Shown: positions 21,896-34,303 of the stretch, piece by piece
Layout: each line of letters opens with the position of its first letter
Numbering within the stretch: the stretch's first letter is position 1
From: Hemileia vastatrix
Lineage: Eukaryota > Basidiomycota > Pucciniomycetes > Pucciniales > Zaghouaniaceae
Reading direction: 5' to 3'
DNA: 64,000 nt
Assembly (NCBI GenBank): GCA_030280995.1
Contig: JASXTE010000002.1
Span: 5,081,683-5,145,682 of the forward strand
Position numbers and translations under genes: made by a program
Notes under the pieces: generated by a model
Seen by the model: only the letters and a program-made list of their open reading frames with translations
The model's database searches: none
Told to the model about the DNA's origin: nothing

Positions 21896-23176
21896 ATGCC
21901 GAATATTGACTTAAACAATCCTAATCCATTTAAATCAAAACCAAAATTACAATGGGAAATCCGAAATTTGGACATACCCCCTCATATCTCTTCAACCGCA
22001 CAAAACAAAGTCACTACACATGACCGCTGCCGTTCAAAATCCTTCTCTCACTCTGCCTCACTGGTATCATCTTCAAGTGGGGACACAGCAAAACCTTTCC
22101 TCCCAGCTTCTGAATCCCCCATCTCCCCTTTACAACCAGTCTCATCCTCATCTCAACTTTCTCCTTTTCTACCTTCATCACATCATTCCAAACACTCAAA
22201 CAATAGTATTCCATCTCCATCTCAGGAAGATCTATTTAATATGCCACCTCCTAACCCTGACATGTCAACGCCTCTTATGGAATACAAAGGAAAGGATTGT
22301 GCTGAAATTATTGAAGATATAATCTCTAAGACTAAACATATGGCTAAACTGAAGGTCGATGGATCAAATTGGCAAATATGGGTAAAAAACCTTCATCTTT
22401 TCTTAAACCGTAGGGTACAAACTATCGAATATGCGTCTGACTCAATATCTCTGGACACGCCAACGAAAAGATTTGAGGACAAAATGAGTTGGCATGTCCT
22501 ATACTACACGCTTGACGAAGACCTACAATCTTTCATTGATTTCAGTACATCGTGCAACAAAGCTTTCTCTATCCTGAGCAAAAAGTTTGACAAATCCTCC
22601 CACACGGCAAGAATGGCCCTTTTCAATTCTCTCCTTGATGTCAAATCAAAACCTTTTGAGAACGTCATGTCCCATGGGAAGAACGTAAAATCAATTCTTG
22701 AAGCTATTCAGCGTTCCGGTTTCACTTTTGGTTTTGACAAACTAGCGGCAGTTTTTACCCAGCTTCTCCTACCTTCATCAGTTGCTCAACTATACACCAA
22801 AGCCAATAGGCATTTTGAACTTCGGAAAGACATTCTTCAACCTTCATTTGTCAATATGATGGATGTCCTTCAGAATTCGTATACCAATTCCCCTCTCACT
22901 TCAAGCCACTTGCCCACAATCTCAACGGCTCTTGCAACTTACGTCGATCATTCAAATCACGATGTTGCAAATATGGCGTTTAAAAAAGGGAAAATGGATT
23001 CGTATAGGCCAGGTGATAGCAGAGGCGAGAAGTATTGCAGACTTTGTCACTCCAGTGAACATTTCTGGAAAACATGCCCATATAATGGGAATGGGTCAGC
23101 TTTCAACGTAGAGGTATGGGGTCAAAGAGAAGCCAGATTGCAACAGGCCAGAAATGCTGTTAGAAATGTCCATTGA
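21896..23176 (+). pseudogene. Copia-1 gag
   Basis: A 426-codon frame starting at ATG 21896. It holds a basic serine-rich N-terminus, the retrotransposon Gag helical domain (KLKVDGSNWQIWVKNLHLF ... AFSILSKKFDKSSHTARMAL ... AAVFTQLLLPSS) and a zinc knuckle CRLCHSSEHFWKTC of CX2CX4HX4C form. The frame ends at TGA 23174-23176; in a continuous Gag-Pol polyprotein, as expected for copia, it should read on. The knuckle is intact here, unlike in Copia-2 and Copia-3. Confidence 0.8.
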
Positions 23177-26100
23177 TCACTTAATGACAGAGGCAAGGGT
23201 AAACAGCAACAAAACTCCTCTCCACTCTATCAAACTGAAATAGATTCAAATGCCCTAAATACTTTGGCATTGGCCCTTAATGAACTAGATCTAGGAAGTG
23301 AAGACTGGTTGTCGGAACTCGAAGGTGAACAAGCAAAAGGTATATTTGATTCAGGTGCAACTCATCATGTAATGGGTGATGAGTTGGAAAAGAATTGATT
23401 ATGATTAAAGGCGTTTTTTACTGTGACAGGGCAAAATCAACTTTACTTTCACCTTTTGATCTGTTACAAAATGGGATCTCTCTTAGCTTTGATAGTAATC
23501 ATGATTATATTGTTTCTAGGAATGATAAAGTCCTTTTTATTGCTCCTATTACACCTTGTGAACAAAGATGGACTGTTGATCTAGTATATCCATGTAATCT
23601 AGATACTAATCCATTTGAAATGAATTATTTTAATTCCTTATCATCAGCCACGTTACCTGCACCTTCTGTACCTCTCATACCATCAAATATACCCTATCCT
23701 AAAGCAACCCCTGACTCCATAATGGATTGGCATCATTGCCTGGGACATACAAGTCCAAGAGTACTGCAGCGGATAGCAAAAATGGGTCTGTGTGCAGGCG
23801 CTCCGGAATATTTCCCTTCTTGTAATTTGCATTGTGAAATCTGTGCAGTTTCAAAAAGCAAAAGGAGAAATACATGCATTGCAGCCAAAAGAGACCACGA
23901 GTTGATGGATTTAATCGTATCAGATCTTGTCGTTCCAATGGTAGATGTAACTGACAATGGGGAAATTTATATTGCTACCTTTAGGGAATCCTTTTCTACA
24001 TATGGTGAAGTTTTTGTTCTGCGTAAGAAATCAGACGTCCTTGATGCTTTCTTGTCATTCAAAAATTGATCGGAAAACCTTACTGGAAATCAATTGAAGA
24101 TCTTACGAACCGATAACGGTAAAGAATATATGAATAAAAAATTCTTTGATTTCTTTTAGTTAACGGCATACTTCATGAATATTGGATGCCATACCACCAT
24201 GAACAAAATGGTATAGCAGAATGTTTCAATGAAACTATTGGGGAAATAGCCAGGACAATTTTACTTGCATCAAATCTACCCCCGACATTCTGGCCTCTTG
24301 CTTACTGTTGGGCTTCGTATATTCACAATCGTATACCAAATGTTTGCATAACTGATACTACCCCCTATCAGATTGTTTTCAAAAGGCAGGCAGATCTTAA
24401 TCCCATCAAGATTTTTGGCCAGTGGGCATATGTACATATCCAAACAGAAAAGCGGTCACGCATGGAACCATGTGCTATGCGGTGTCGGGTAGTAGGCTTC
24501 TTAGATGGAGGTAAGGGATGGATGTTTTGGCATCCTGAGTCTAACTCTTTCGTACAATCTGCCATGGCAAAATTTATCCCTGAAGGAGAAGAGGATAGCA
24601 ATAAAGTTCTCACAAAAACTTTTCCCACCATCCAGAATAATTCTCCTGTCGAATCAAAAGGCGACTTATCCTTCATATTAAATTCCCTCTGCTTTGGTGA
24701 CTTCACTTCAGAAGAAACAATTGCCGCTCAAGATTCAATGGTAGAGTTTATCAATAATAATGCTTGTGCATTGTCTGACCGCCTTCCATGCACTTTCAAG
24801 AAGGCTATCTCATGACCAGATGCTCACGCCTGGAAAGAGGCTTGTCAAGAAGAATTAAATAATCTATCAAAAATGAATGCTTGGGATATTGTACCCCTTC
24901 CACCAGGAAAAACAGTTACGGGGGCAAGGTGGGTATTTTCTTTAAAACGTGATCAATTTGGTAAAATATTGAAACACAAGGCACGATATGTTGCCTAGGG
25001 TTTTAAACAAACTGAAGGAGTAGATTTCAGTGAAAACTTTGCACCCACAGAAACGTTTGCATCACTTTGTCTTCTCCTTACCCTTGCGGCAAGCTACGAT
25101 TGGCCTGTTAAAACATTTGATGTCACATCTGCATATCTTCATAGCAACATTTATGAAGAAATATATGTCAAGAAGCCTGAAGGTTTAGTCAATGTGGATC
25201 TCTCATATGTATGTCGTCTCAAAAAAGCACTCTACGGTACGAAACAAGCTGCAAGATGTTGGTGGAAACACCTCAGCGGTCTTCTGGCTAGTTTTGGATA
25301 TAAGTCAAGCAATCAAGATGCTAATGTGTATGTTCTTACGAAAGAGGGTTCCAAAGCAATGATTTGGATTCATGTTGATGATGGGGTCGTGATGGGGAGT
25401 ACTTTGGAAGTGTTAAAAGATTTGGAAAATAATATGAATAGATGCTTAAAGGTAAAGTGGTCAGATGACATTTCTTCAATAGTGGGATTGGCAGTAGCGC
25501 ACTGTGATAAAGGTTTCATTATTCACCAACCAGCTCTAGTTAACAAAATTTTAAATTAACACAATGCCGCCCATTTATCATCCCATTCACTGTTACCTGA
25601 TAATGTTTCACTGGTATCCCTGAAGGACAGAAATCAAACAGCAATAGATTTCACCAAATTCTTATCAATAATAGGTTCCCTAACATATCTAGTGGCAGGT
25701 TTGAGACCAGATTTAGCGTACCCAGTCAACTTCCTGGCAAGGTTTGCATCAAGACCAGGTAAAGATGAATGGGATGCGCTAAATCACCTTCTCCGCTATC
25801 TAGAATTTACAAAATCACTGAAATTCCACCTATTCTCTAACTTTCAAAAAGATCCATTAACTGATGTGTACTGTGATGCAACAAGGGGAGGGGAATTTGC
25901 ATGAGCTACAGGTGGCCATATACTCTGGCTCAATGGTTGCCTCATCCTATGGCAGTCTAAACGACAATTGAGAGTGGCAACGGCTTCATTACATTCTGAA
26001 CTGATGGCAATGTCAAATGCTACAAGGCAGGCATTATGGATGAGAAATCTATTGCGGGAAATGGATCTATGTCATGGACAAACAACTTTGTATTGTGACA

Positions 26101-26312
26101 ATAAAGGTGCTATAGTAGTGGCTACCAACAACCCTTCAGAAAAAAGATGCCAACATGTAGGCAGAGATTTCTATTTTGTTAATGAAAAAGTCCACAGACG
26201 TGAAGTAAAAATAGAATGGGTTATTTCAAAAGACCAAATTGCGGACTTGCTAACAAAAATTCTTGGCACAAATATATGGAGGGATAAAATATTTCTATTG
26301 GGTGTCTATTAA
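23177..26312 (+). pseudogene. Copia-1 pol (protease, integrase, reverse transcriptase, RNase H)
   Basis: Protease is seen as FDSGATHHV near 23345, then about 100 bp are missing compared with Copia-3. Next come the integrase zinc region MDWHHCLGHTS ... HCEICAVSKSK, the integrase core (LIVSDLVVPMVDV ... PYHHEQNGIAECFNETIG), the RT (ALYGTKQAARCWWKHL, WIHVDDGVVMGS near 25370) and RNase H (VYCDATRGGEFA, LYCDNKGAIVVA, IADLLTKILG). The reading frame is interrupted by at least seven stops, among them TGA at 24814 and 25902 where Copia-3 has Arg, and TAG at 24997 where Gln is expected. The TAA that ends it is at about 26312. Confidence 0.85.
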
Positions 26313-26460
26313 TGTCCTATCCTTTATTGTTACACCGTTTCTATTCCATACTTTCTTTTTATTTTTTTATTTTTTGTTTTTTGTTTTTTTTATTTCTTTT
26401 TCTTTACTATTTCTCAATTTTCTTTATTTTGGTAGTAGAGAAATCGCAAAGAGGGGGGGG

Positions 26461-26589
26461 TGTTATGTACATATGCATATATACTTAGCGATTTAGATAT
26501 TATGTACATAGTCAGATATATAAACCTATGGTGTGAAGTCGTGTGTTCCCCGGTTCACTCCGGAGATAGCACTGACGTTTGCTACCATA
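26461..26589 (+). repeat. Copia-1 3' LTR
   Basis: 129 bp, identical to the 5' LTR except for one apparent A/G difference near its position 33. Confidence 0.88.
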
Positions 26590-27498
26590 AGCGGAAAGGT
26601 ATTTCAAAAGCTGGCCCGCTACATCGGCTGGTTTTTTCTCTCAGTAACCAGACATTCCTCACCCCCAAAAAGTGAGATCCCGGTTACCTGACCCAGTACA
26701 TCTGATCATGGGATATGCAATATCTCTTGTTTGTGGCTTCCCTCCACTGTGGAAGTGTCAGATTACCCTTGCACTCTCCTGCTGTAAAGGCTAGTTTTAG
26801 ATTGCTATCACTATTTCATTGCTTAGAGTGTAGCATTAGGCTAATAATTATTTTTCATCATGCCTTAAGTTGGTGTTATTGCTCTGTTACATGGTTAAGG
26901 TGAAATCGGCCCAATGAAGCAAAAAATAGATAGGTGATATCGGAACAAAAAATAGATATCAAGTTTTAGTATAATTTTACAAATAAAATTTATTTCAAAA
27001 AAAATTTCATAGGCTTTACATTCAAACACAGGTTTGGGTGCTATTTGCTAAATAAGATGACTAGGCAGCTAAAATAACAAAAAAAAATCATAATTATAAA
27101 ATGAAAAATAATATTCTATGTTAGAAGCAAAGAGGTGTGAGCTAGATAAAAAAAAGTGCAACAGTCAGTTTTGAAGTAAACAAGATTGAGGAAAAATTTG
27201 AGGGTGAAAAAAATGAAAACTTACAGAATAAACCACGAGTGGGTAGCTAGATAAAAAAAAAGAAAAGAAAGGAAAACAAGAAACACAACAGTCAGTTTTG
27301 AGGAAAGCAACAGTGGGGCAAGAGGGCAAGAGGAGGCTGGTTGAGGCACTGATTGCAAGTCCCATGTTTGGATGTACTGGGTCAGGTAACCGGAATCTCA
27401 CTTTTTTGGGGGAAGGGATGTCTGGTTACTGTGAGAAAAAACCAGCTGACGTGGCGGGCCAGCTTTTGAAATACCTTTCCGCTACGTCGCACTGATGT

Positions 27499-28616
27499 TA
27501 TGTTAAGGTAAACTCTTACAGTCGCCTTGCTGTAAGCAGAATCCGGAGGAGATATGTGGATTTAGCTGAAAACCCCGTCCTTCCAATAAAAATAACAAAA
27601 TGGGAATTCTAAATCACTAAGCTAACCCGTCTACTTGGATCTGATTGATAAAAATAATGAAACTCTAAAATAATTAACGCTTATTGAGATTTAAAGAAAG
27701 TGGCTGTTGAGAAAGAAATACTGATAACAACAATTAAGGTGTACCAGTGAAAGATCTGAAAAGATTGACTTTTATGTTTTTATAATAATTTGAATTTTTA
27801 TGAGACAGCAATAATCAAGTCCCAGCAATGAAGACCTTTCTAAAGATACCCTGTATGAAGTGTGATTTAAATTGTTGAGTAGTATTTCTAAAATGTTATA
27901 TATAAAATATAAAGTTATAAGGGTATTACAAATTTATTTAATTTGTTGAGTAATAAAAAATGAGACTCTGGTGGTCAATGATTAAGCTGTATGATCTGTC
28001 CCCCCTCTCAATTTCGAGTTTGAGAGGCGCTTAAGTATTCCTAGTCACGTGCCTAAGTTTTCCCCTCCAGAGCTCTCCCAGAGTCAATCCGGAGCCCGTA
28101 CGGAGTCCGTACGGAGTCGAAACGGAGTCCGTACGGAGTCCGTCCGGACTTCCGGACTCAATTAGAACCTTAAAACTATAATAAAAAATCTAGAAAAATT
28201 ACACATAATAGAGCTACTTCCCCTTTACATACCAAACTAATTTTCGTAGTCTGCGCAGCTCTAATTACCCCGTGAAAATTCATCAAAGTTAAGTAATTTC
28301 TGAAAACGTAAATATTTCTATAAAACTTTAAAATTCATTTAAAAATATAAGAAAAATAGTAAAAATTCTGGGAAAATTTCCCAAGGTTCTTGAGTGACTT
28401 GACTTGATACTTATAAATTTTTCAGACCGTAAAATAAGTTTTCTCTGTAAAATAAATTGTTTTTGTGTAGGCATTTGCTTGTGACCAATTTCTTCATATT
28501 TTAAACTCCAATAAATTAAATAAAACCCTTTTATAAAAAATAATAACGCCAATCTTGCACACCTTAATAACTCCATTTACGTACTTAGGTGCCATACTAA
28601 ACTTTAGGCTACCACA
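27499..28616 (-). repeat. Gypsy-1 3' LTR
   Basis: 1118 bp. It contains a run of CGGAGTCCGTA-type short repeats near 28090-28150, also present in the other LTR. Confidence 0.88.
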
Positions 28617-29279
28617 TCCTCCCTCCAATTGAGAATGTCCCCATTCTTATAACTTTGCATAAGTGGTTGAGAAATTCCAAAAGAATTATCTTTTCTAATA
28701 AAATAATTTGATAAATTTGTTTTAGCTGGTCTTCTTTTAATTCTTTATAATAAAAACGTTGTTTCTTCTTCTCTGGCTTGATAAAACATAAAATAAAATA
28801 AAATAAATCTTGTGATGATTCCACTACTGAGAGCAAGGTTTGAATCCCTTCAGACTCCCATATACCAGTCTTCCTTCTTGTCACAGCATTGAGAGAGTGG
28901 ATCTTCCTATGAGCCAAATACTCCTGATTCCAACCTCATAGGGCCCCCCACTGAGCCGAATTATATGATTCCAATCTCGCCATAAGGTCCTCCAAGATTC
29001 ACACCAAAAATGGCCTAACACTGAGGCACTAAAAAATCATTCCCTAAAATCCAACTACCATCCTAACTTCTGATTCCTTCATCACAATTTTCAAACTTTG
29101 CTATACAGCAAACCCATAAAATACTTTTGCCAGACTTCCAATAATAATATTAACTTTAGACCATGTTAAAGCGCCACAAATTTCACCTAATTAACCATTA
29201 TGCTTTCCTTAGCATCATCACCTCCTAAAATTTTAACCTCCTAAAGCTTATCAGCACCCAATTCCAGAAATGATTGAAT
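28617..29279 (-). other. Gypsy-1 interior next to the 3' LTR
   Basis: Non-coding on both strands. It begins with the polypurine tract complement (tcctccctcc). No protein motif is seen. Confidence 0.5.
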
Positions 29280-30245
29280 AACCAGTTTAGAGTCTTAGTG
29301 GACGGTGATAAATTAAAATATTGAATTGAGTTATCCAAACAAGATTGTCATTCCAATTTAAAGTCTTGGTAGACCAAACATATAATCGATTGCCAGTTTA
29401 TGGTCTTGGTGGACCAAAGATCGTTTGGGTGCATAAATAACTTGATAAATTCCTAAATAAGGCCTAGGCTTGACCAAAGATTGAATAAATTTGATAATCC
29501 AGTTTAATGTCATAGTGGACCAAACATTTGATCAACAAGTAATCCAGTATAAGGCCATAGTGGTCCAATGAATGTTGAATTATCCTGCAGATATTAATTT
29601 TCCAGTTTAAAGTCATAGTGGACTAAACAATGAATGAACTACCAGTTTAAAGTCATGGTGGACCAAACATTTAATCAATAAGAAATCCAGTTTAAGGTCA
29701 TGGTGGACCCAACAGCTTGATAACAGTCCAGTTTAAGGTCTTGGTGGACCTAACATTTGATAACACTCCAGTTTAAGGTCTTGGTGGACCTAACTTTTGA
29801 TTTATATAAAAAAAATCTGTCTCCGAAAATATCCATAAAATCTTAATCATCCTTGAAATTTCAGTTTAAAGTCTTGAAGGACTAACAGCTCCAATATAAA
29901 ATCTTTAATGACAGTCTTGAAAATTAGCCAGTTTAAAGTCTTGGAGGACTAACAGCTCCAATATAAAATTTTTAATGACAGTCTTGAAAATTAGCCAGTT
30001 TAAAGTCTTGGAGGACTAACAGCTCCAATATAAAATTTTTAATGACAGTCTTGAAAATTAGCCAGTTTAAAGTCTTGGAGGACTAACAGCTCCAAAATTC
30101 ATATAAAAAACCTTAAAGAACGTCTTGAGCAGTAGCCAGTTTAAAGTCTTGGAGGACTAACAGATCCAAAATACGTATAAAAAACCTTAAAGAACGTCTT
30201 GCACAGTAGCCAGTTTAAAGTCTTGGAGGACTAACAGATGTCTTG
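29280..30245 (-). repeat. Array of about 17 short hairpin units in the Gypsy-1 3' region
   Basis: On the plus strand the units read CCAGTTTAAAGTCTTGGAGGAC and relatives, at irregular spacing of about 35-75 bp. On the element's sense strand each forms a 3-4-bp stem around a 6-nt loop followed by TTTAAACTGG. The last six units (from about 29860) are embedded in a longer repeat of about 65-75 bp that includes the word ctccaatataaaa. Stem bases vary together between units: GGTC pairs with GACC, and AGTC with GACT. Confidence 0.75.
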
Positions 30246-30349
30246 AAGTAAAATCCCATAGGTTTTGAGTTCCCCTAGACCCTGTTTTCAGTCTAAACTA
30301 AATGAATAAACTAAAAAGAAAGAAGACTGAAAAATAAAACTAAGAAATA

Positions 30350-30500
30350 TAATAATAATTTTGATTTAATAATTTATTTTATTTTTTTTTTATTTTTTTA
30401 TTTTTTATTTTTATTTTTTTTTATTTTTATTTTATTTTTATTTATTTTTTTAATTTAATTTTATTTTTATTTTTATTTTTTTATTTTTTATTTTTTTTAA
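30350..30500. repeat. T-rich low-complexity tract
   Basis: About 150 bp of T runs broken by single or double A. No coding signal. Confidence 0.7.
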
Positions 30501-30954
30501 AATTTAAAATAAAAGATTTTAGAAAAGATAGTTTTGAAATAAAAGTTAAAATTTAATTTTTAAAGAAAGATAAACGAGTGTGAAAAGAAAGATAAAAAAT
30601 GTAATAAAAAAGAATTATCAAAATTAAAATTTTAAAAGATGCCCCCCGGCCATTTGATGAGCCGTACCCTCGACATCATACCCACATCCAAGTGCAACTT
30701 GATGTGGTTACACAATTTTGAGAAATTGAAAAGAAAAGAAAATAAATGAAAGTTTTTAGAAGATAATTTTTATAATGATGATCACTGGGTGGGCTCCCTC
30801 CAATTTATAAAAATGATTAGAGACCACCAGTGAGCATCACCTTTACAATAATCCATAATAGGGGGTGTCAGTTCTGGCAAATCCGCACTTAAATTAAGTG
30901 CGGATTTCAAACCAAATCAGCACTTAAATTTTGCAAAAAAGTCACTTATTTCAA

Positions 30955-31275
30955 AAAAGGGTGTCAGTTATGACCTCAAATCAGCACTTTTTTCCCGTTT
31001 TTTTTCACAACCACATTTTGGCCACAAAACATCCCTTCCTTTCTTACCCCATCCCTGTCACATGTGACACACTGACCTTCCTCGCTACCTACCCATCAAT
31101 CCTCGGCACACACCCCTTCCTGACATTTTCAATATTTTGACCAGGCATGTTTACATTCTTTTTTACTTATTTCTTCTACTTCTTAATCTTTTTTCTATGG
31201 TTGTCAGTTCTGACCTCAAATCAGCACTTTTTTCATGATTTTTTTTTTCAAAACCACATGTTGGCCACATCATCC
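30955..31275 (+). repeat. Two copies of an H2 subterminal repeat
   Basis: The word TGACCTCAAATCAGCACTTT followed by a T run and a CACAACCACAT-like phrase occurs at about 30970 and 31210. It resembles the 28-bp repeats near the left end of H1. Confidence 0.55.
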
Positions 31276-32109
31276 CTTTCTTTCCCATACCATTTTGTAC
31301 TCTCCAAATGTCCTCTTTGTGTACTTCATTCACTTGGGTTGGTATTTTGGTTTGTTGCATATTCATTTTTTTTGGAATTTACGGTGAAATTTTTTTTTTT
31401 GGATGGCTCATTGGTTTTCTTTCACCAGCTCAACATGAAATCGCATATTTTCTGAAATCGCATATTTTGTCAGTGATTTTTTTTTTCATTCATCCCTCAT
31501 ATCCTTTTCCTATTCTTCTCCAACATCCCTCAAACAATTTGGTTTCATTCATTTTGTCATCTCATCTCTCCAGGTAAGTCACTTTATTCTTTTTTTTTGA
31601 TTTTTTGATTACTAATTATAATTTTTTTTGTTTTTTTCTGTTTATTTTATTTTTTTTATCTAAATTTTTTTTGTAAGTGGTTATTTTGGATTTCAATGGT
31701 ATAATAAACCTTTTTTTTCTCTCCCTCTTTACTTTCTTTTTTAGCTCCATCACCCTACTCTTCATCCCTCCTTGGCATGGTCATTATCCCCCCTTTCCCT
31801 TATTTCACTTTTTTTTGGCTCCATTTCATTGAAACACATACATTGCACATTCTTTATGCATTTCACTTACTCCATATTCAATTTCCCCACAATTCCAACA
31901 TCAATCTTTCTCACTCTATTTTTCCTACTTTTCAATCAAGGTAAGTTTCATCTCCTTTTTTTCATGCCTATATGATATCTCATTCCTTTTATGAAAAGTT
32001 CATACTTAAATATATTTATGACTCTTATCTGGATAAAAGTGAACTTATAAAACTCCTTTTGATCTCATCTTCATTACCACTTTTCAAGTTTTTGTAAAAT
32101 TTTGAAAAT

Positions 32110-32460
32110 CAGACTCGGAATTAGGGTTAGGTTTATTCAAATCTAATTTTCTTTTTATTGAAGAATCTCCTGAAGGCTACCTTTCATTTCCCACAAACAG
32201 ATTTGAATTTGATTCAGTGGTTGCTGAGATATTGACCGTTAAAGTTGAGCCTTTTTTTTCCCAATTTAAATTTTTATTTCATTTTTATGTAACAAATTAG
32301 GGTTAGGTTTATTTAAATCACATGTCCTTTAACTGAAGATTCTACTAAAGCATATCTTTCATTTCCCACAAACAGGTTTGAATTAGGTTCAGTGGTTGCT
32401 GAGATTTTGACCTTTGAAGTTGAGCCTTTTTTCCAAATTTCACTTGTCTTATTTCACATT
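32110..32460 (+). repeat. Duplicated segment of about 170 bp upstream of the H2 dioxygenase exon
   Basis: Two copies, each starting ATTAGGGTTAGGTTTATT and ending GTTGAGCCTTTTTT. Both lie in presumed 5' leader or intron sequence. No protein motif. Confidence 0.7.
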
Positions 32461-32535
32461 TTTATATTGCATATTTAGAGGATAAGGATTCTGACACTCT
32501 TATATGATTATTATCTAGGAATTTCAATTATATAG

Positions 32536-33164
32536 GCATATATTCATTGCTCAAGAATATCACTAAAGCTCAAAAAGATGAAGATTTTCGCTTATGGGAC
32601 ACTCTACCTTCCTTTAACTCTTTTCTTGCTCTTCGACTCAAAAAGCACTGTAATAAAGCATTTGAAAAAAATCATGAACTTGCAAGCAAATTTGGAATAC
32701 CGAATTGGTGTGACTCCGAATGGGAAGATATCAGCCACGAATATCTTTTATTTTCTAATGTTATTATCACTCATTCTGGATTTCACAATAAAATTCACAC
32801 CGATACCAAGGACACCAATTTTCTTAGTTTTGGTATATTCTCATATATCAAACCGATTACTGGCCAACCAATACAATCTCCAGCTAAAATCAAATGACAT
32901 GGTTTATATTTTCCAGACCACCGGTGCATCATTGATTTTGGTTTGGGAAATGGTATCATCGAAACTATTTGGAATTCTTCTAAGGATAATCATCAAACGA
33001 CCAAAGCTCCTCCTGGTTTGGAATCCTGTCAAGATTTATCACATTTTGGTTGCTCATTTCAAATCAGTCATACGTTGATTCAAAGAATCAATAAGGTAAT
33101 GAAAGAAGGTAAAGTTAATCGATTTAAAAAAACTTTATTTAGATCCAAAAAGTATGGGGATTAG
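32536..33164 (+). pseudogene. Tet/JBP-like 2OG-Fe(II) dioxygenase (cargo of H2)
   Basis: The exon starts after an ATATAG acceptor at the same intron position as in H1 (GIYSLLKN in both). It includes GIPNWCDSEWEDISHEYLLF, then HSGFHNKIHTDTKD with H-T-D iron ligands, FLSFGIFSYIKP, HGLYFPDHRCIIDFG, IIETIWNSSKDNHQTT with the probable distal His, and FGCSFQISHTLIQRI. It is thus a complete catalytic core of the fungal Tet-like family, ending at TAG 33162-33164. The only break is TGA at 32895-32897, directly before HGLYF; H1 has Gly there, and CGA or GGA are likely precursors. The N-terminal exons seen in H1 (serine-rich leader) are not identifiable. Substrate and activity are unknown. Confidence 0.78.
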
Positions 33165-33479
33165 AGTTGTCATCGAAAATTTTATATTTTTTTGTAAATT
33201 TTTAATAAATATTTTTTATGTATCAATTTCCTCAACTAAAGTAATGGGCCCACGACCTTGTGTTGTATAAATGGTAATCATGATAAAATTTATTTGTTTC
33301 ATGGGGTTCCTCTAGCCTATACCTGTGGAAAGTCCCAAACTTTTGTTTCTAGATTTGATCTGCATTTTGGCTTAAGGGATTGTCATTACTTTAAACTAGG
33401 GAAATTGATATATATTAGATATTTATTTAATAATTTACGTAATTATATTAAATTTAGATGACTTCCACCACTTACTTCA

Positions 33480-33660
33480 ATAAAATGCAGGGGGGGGGGG
33501 TATTGCCAAATTTTCAAATCTGACATGTGAAATTGATGACTTAGAAAAATTTTGGTGATATCCACCCCTTGCTTCAATAAAATGCAGGGGAGAGTATTGC
33601 CAATTTTTTAAAACAGATATAGAATTTTTTTTGACTTGTAAATATTTTGGTGAAAATTTT
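33480..33660. repeat. Two units of the foldback array in H2
   Basis: The words GCAGGGGGGGGGGTATTGCC and tggtgatatccacccc correspond in reverse orientation to the units at 5099-5800 of H1. In both elements the array lies just downstream of the dioxygenase gene. Confidence 0.65.
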
Positions 33661-33661
33661 T

Positions 33662-34303
33662 GACGAGAATGTGAAAGTAATTGTTTCCACCTTGAGCAGG
33701 TTTCTGGCTCAAAGGAATAGCAGTACCATCAACAAAACCAATACATCCTTTGAAGCCCTCTGCTTGCATAACCTGAAATGATTTAAGTCGCTCTTCTTTT
33801 GTTGGCCAGGTGAGAAGTTGAGATTACAAGGAGTTGATGGCAGTGATACATTGTTTGGTATAAGTGTTAACTGAACCATACCCTAAATCAAAGACATTTT
33901 CTAAACGTTTCAAAGCGGCTCCATTACCATTTGAACCCAAATGACATAGTGTGATGGCCAATTGAATTGAAGCTGGTTGTTGTTCTTTTTGAGAATTATT
34001 GTGAAATATGGGATGATCCTGAATAAGCTCAAGAAATTTAAGGAAACACTCCTGAGAAGTCCTGAACAGCTCTCTAAAACTGGGTGTAGATAGTTTAAGA
34101 AGTGTTTGGATGGTGTACTTGGGGGTATGAAGTACTTGAGGCTTTCTGGGAAGAAGGTAACGTTTCGTGGCAATTTTTGATAAAAAGACAAAATCTTCTT
34201 CTAGATCAGAATCAGAATCGCAATCAGAGTGCAAGAGCAGTTCAAGAGTGATGAAAGTCATTGCTTTATGTAATTTATCACGATTTGAAAGTGAGGAAGG
34301 CAT
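33662..34303 (-). pseudogene. H2 DDE_Tnp_4 transposase, C-terminally truncated
   Basis: From ATG 34303 (MPSSLSNRDKLHK) the protein parallels the H1 transposase: FRTSQECFLKFLELI, LCHLGSNGNGAALKRLEN, a TAA at 33824-33826, then CIGFVDGTAIPLSQKPA with the first catalytic Asp. Homology ends near 33662, where the foldback units begin. The second Asp and the Glu are absent, so no activity is expected. Confidence 0.8.

Larger units (their letters stand above)
21583..26589 (+). mobile_element. Copia-1: Ty1/copia retrotransposon
   Basis: LTRs of 129 bp (21583-21711 and 26461-26589) begin TGTTATGTAC and end GCTACCATA, with apparently one difference. The target duplication AGCGG is at 21578-21582 and 26590-26594. 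The primer site GGTTATGGGCC starts at 21712 and a purine tract (gagggggggg) precedes the 3' LTR. Gag and pol are collinear with Copia-3 but broken by several stops and a deletion at the protease. Near-identical LTRs suggest a recent insertion of an already damaged genome, or rapid decay since. Confidence 0.9.

Noticed and set aside
29280..30245. CRISPR-like array
   Set aside because: Units are short, degenerate and irregularly spaced, the genome is eukaryotic, and no cas gene is present; units also occur in coding sequence of Gypsy-1.
32120..32135. TTAGGGTTAGG as an interstitial telomere
   Set aside because: Only two imperfect copies, inside a 170-bp duplicated segment; chance match.
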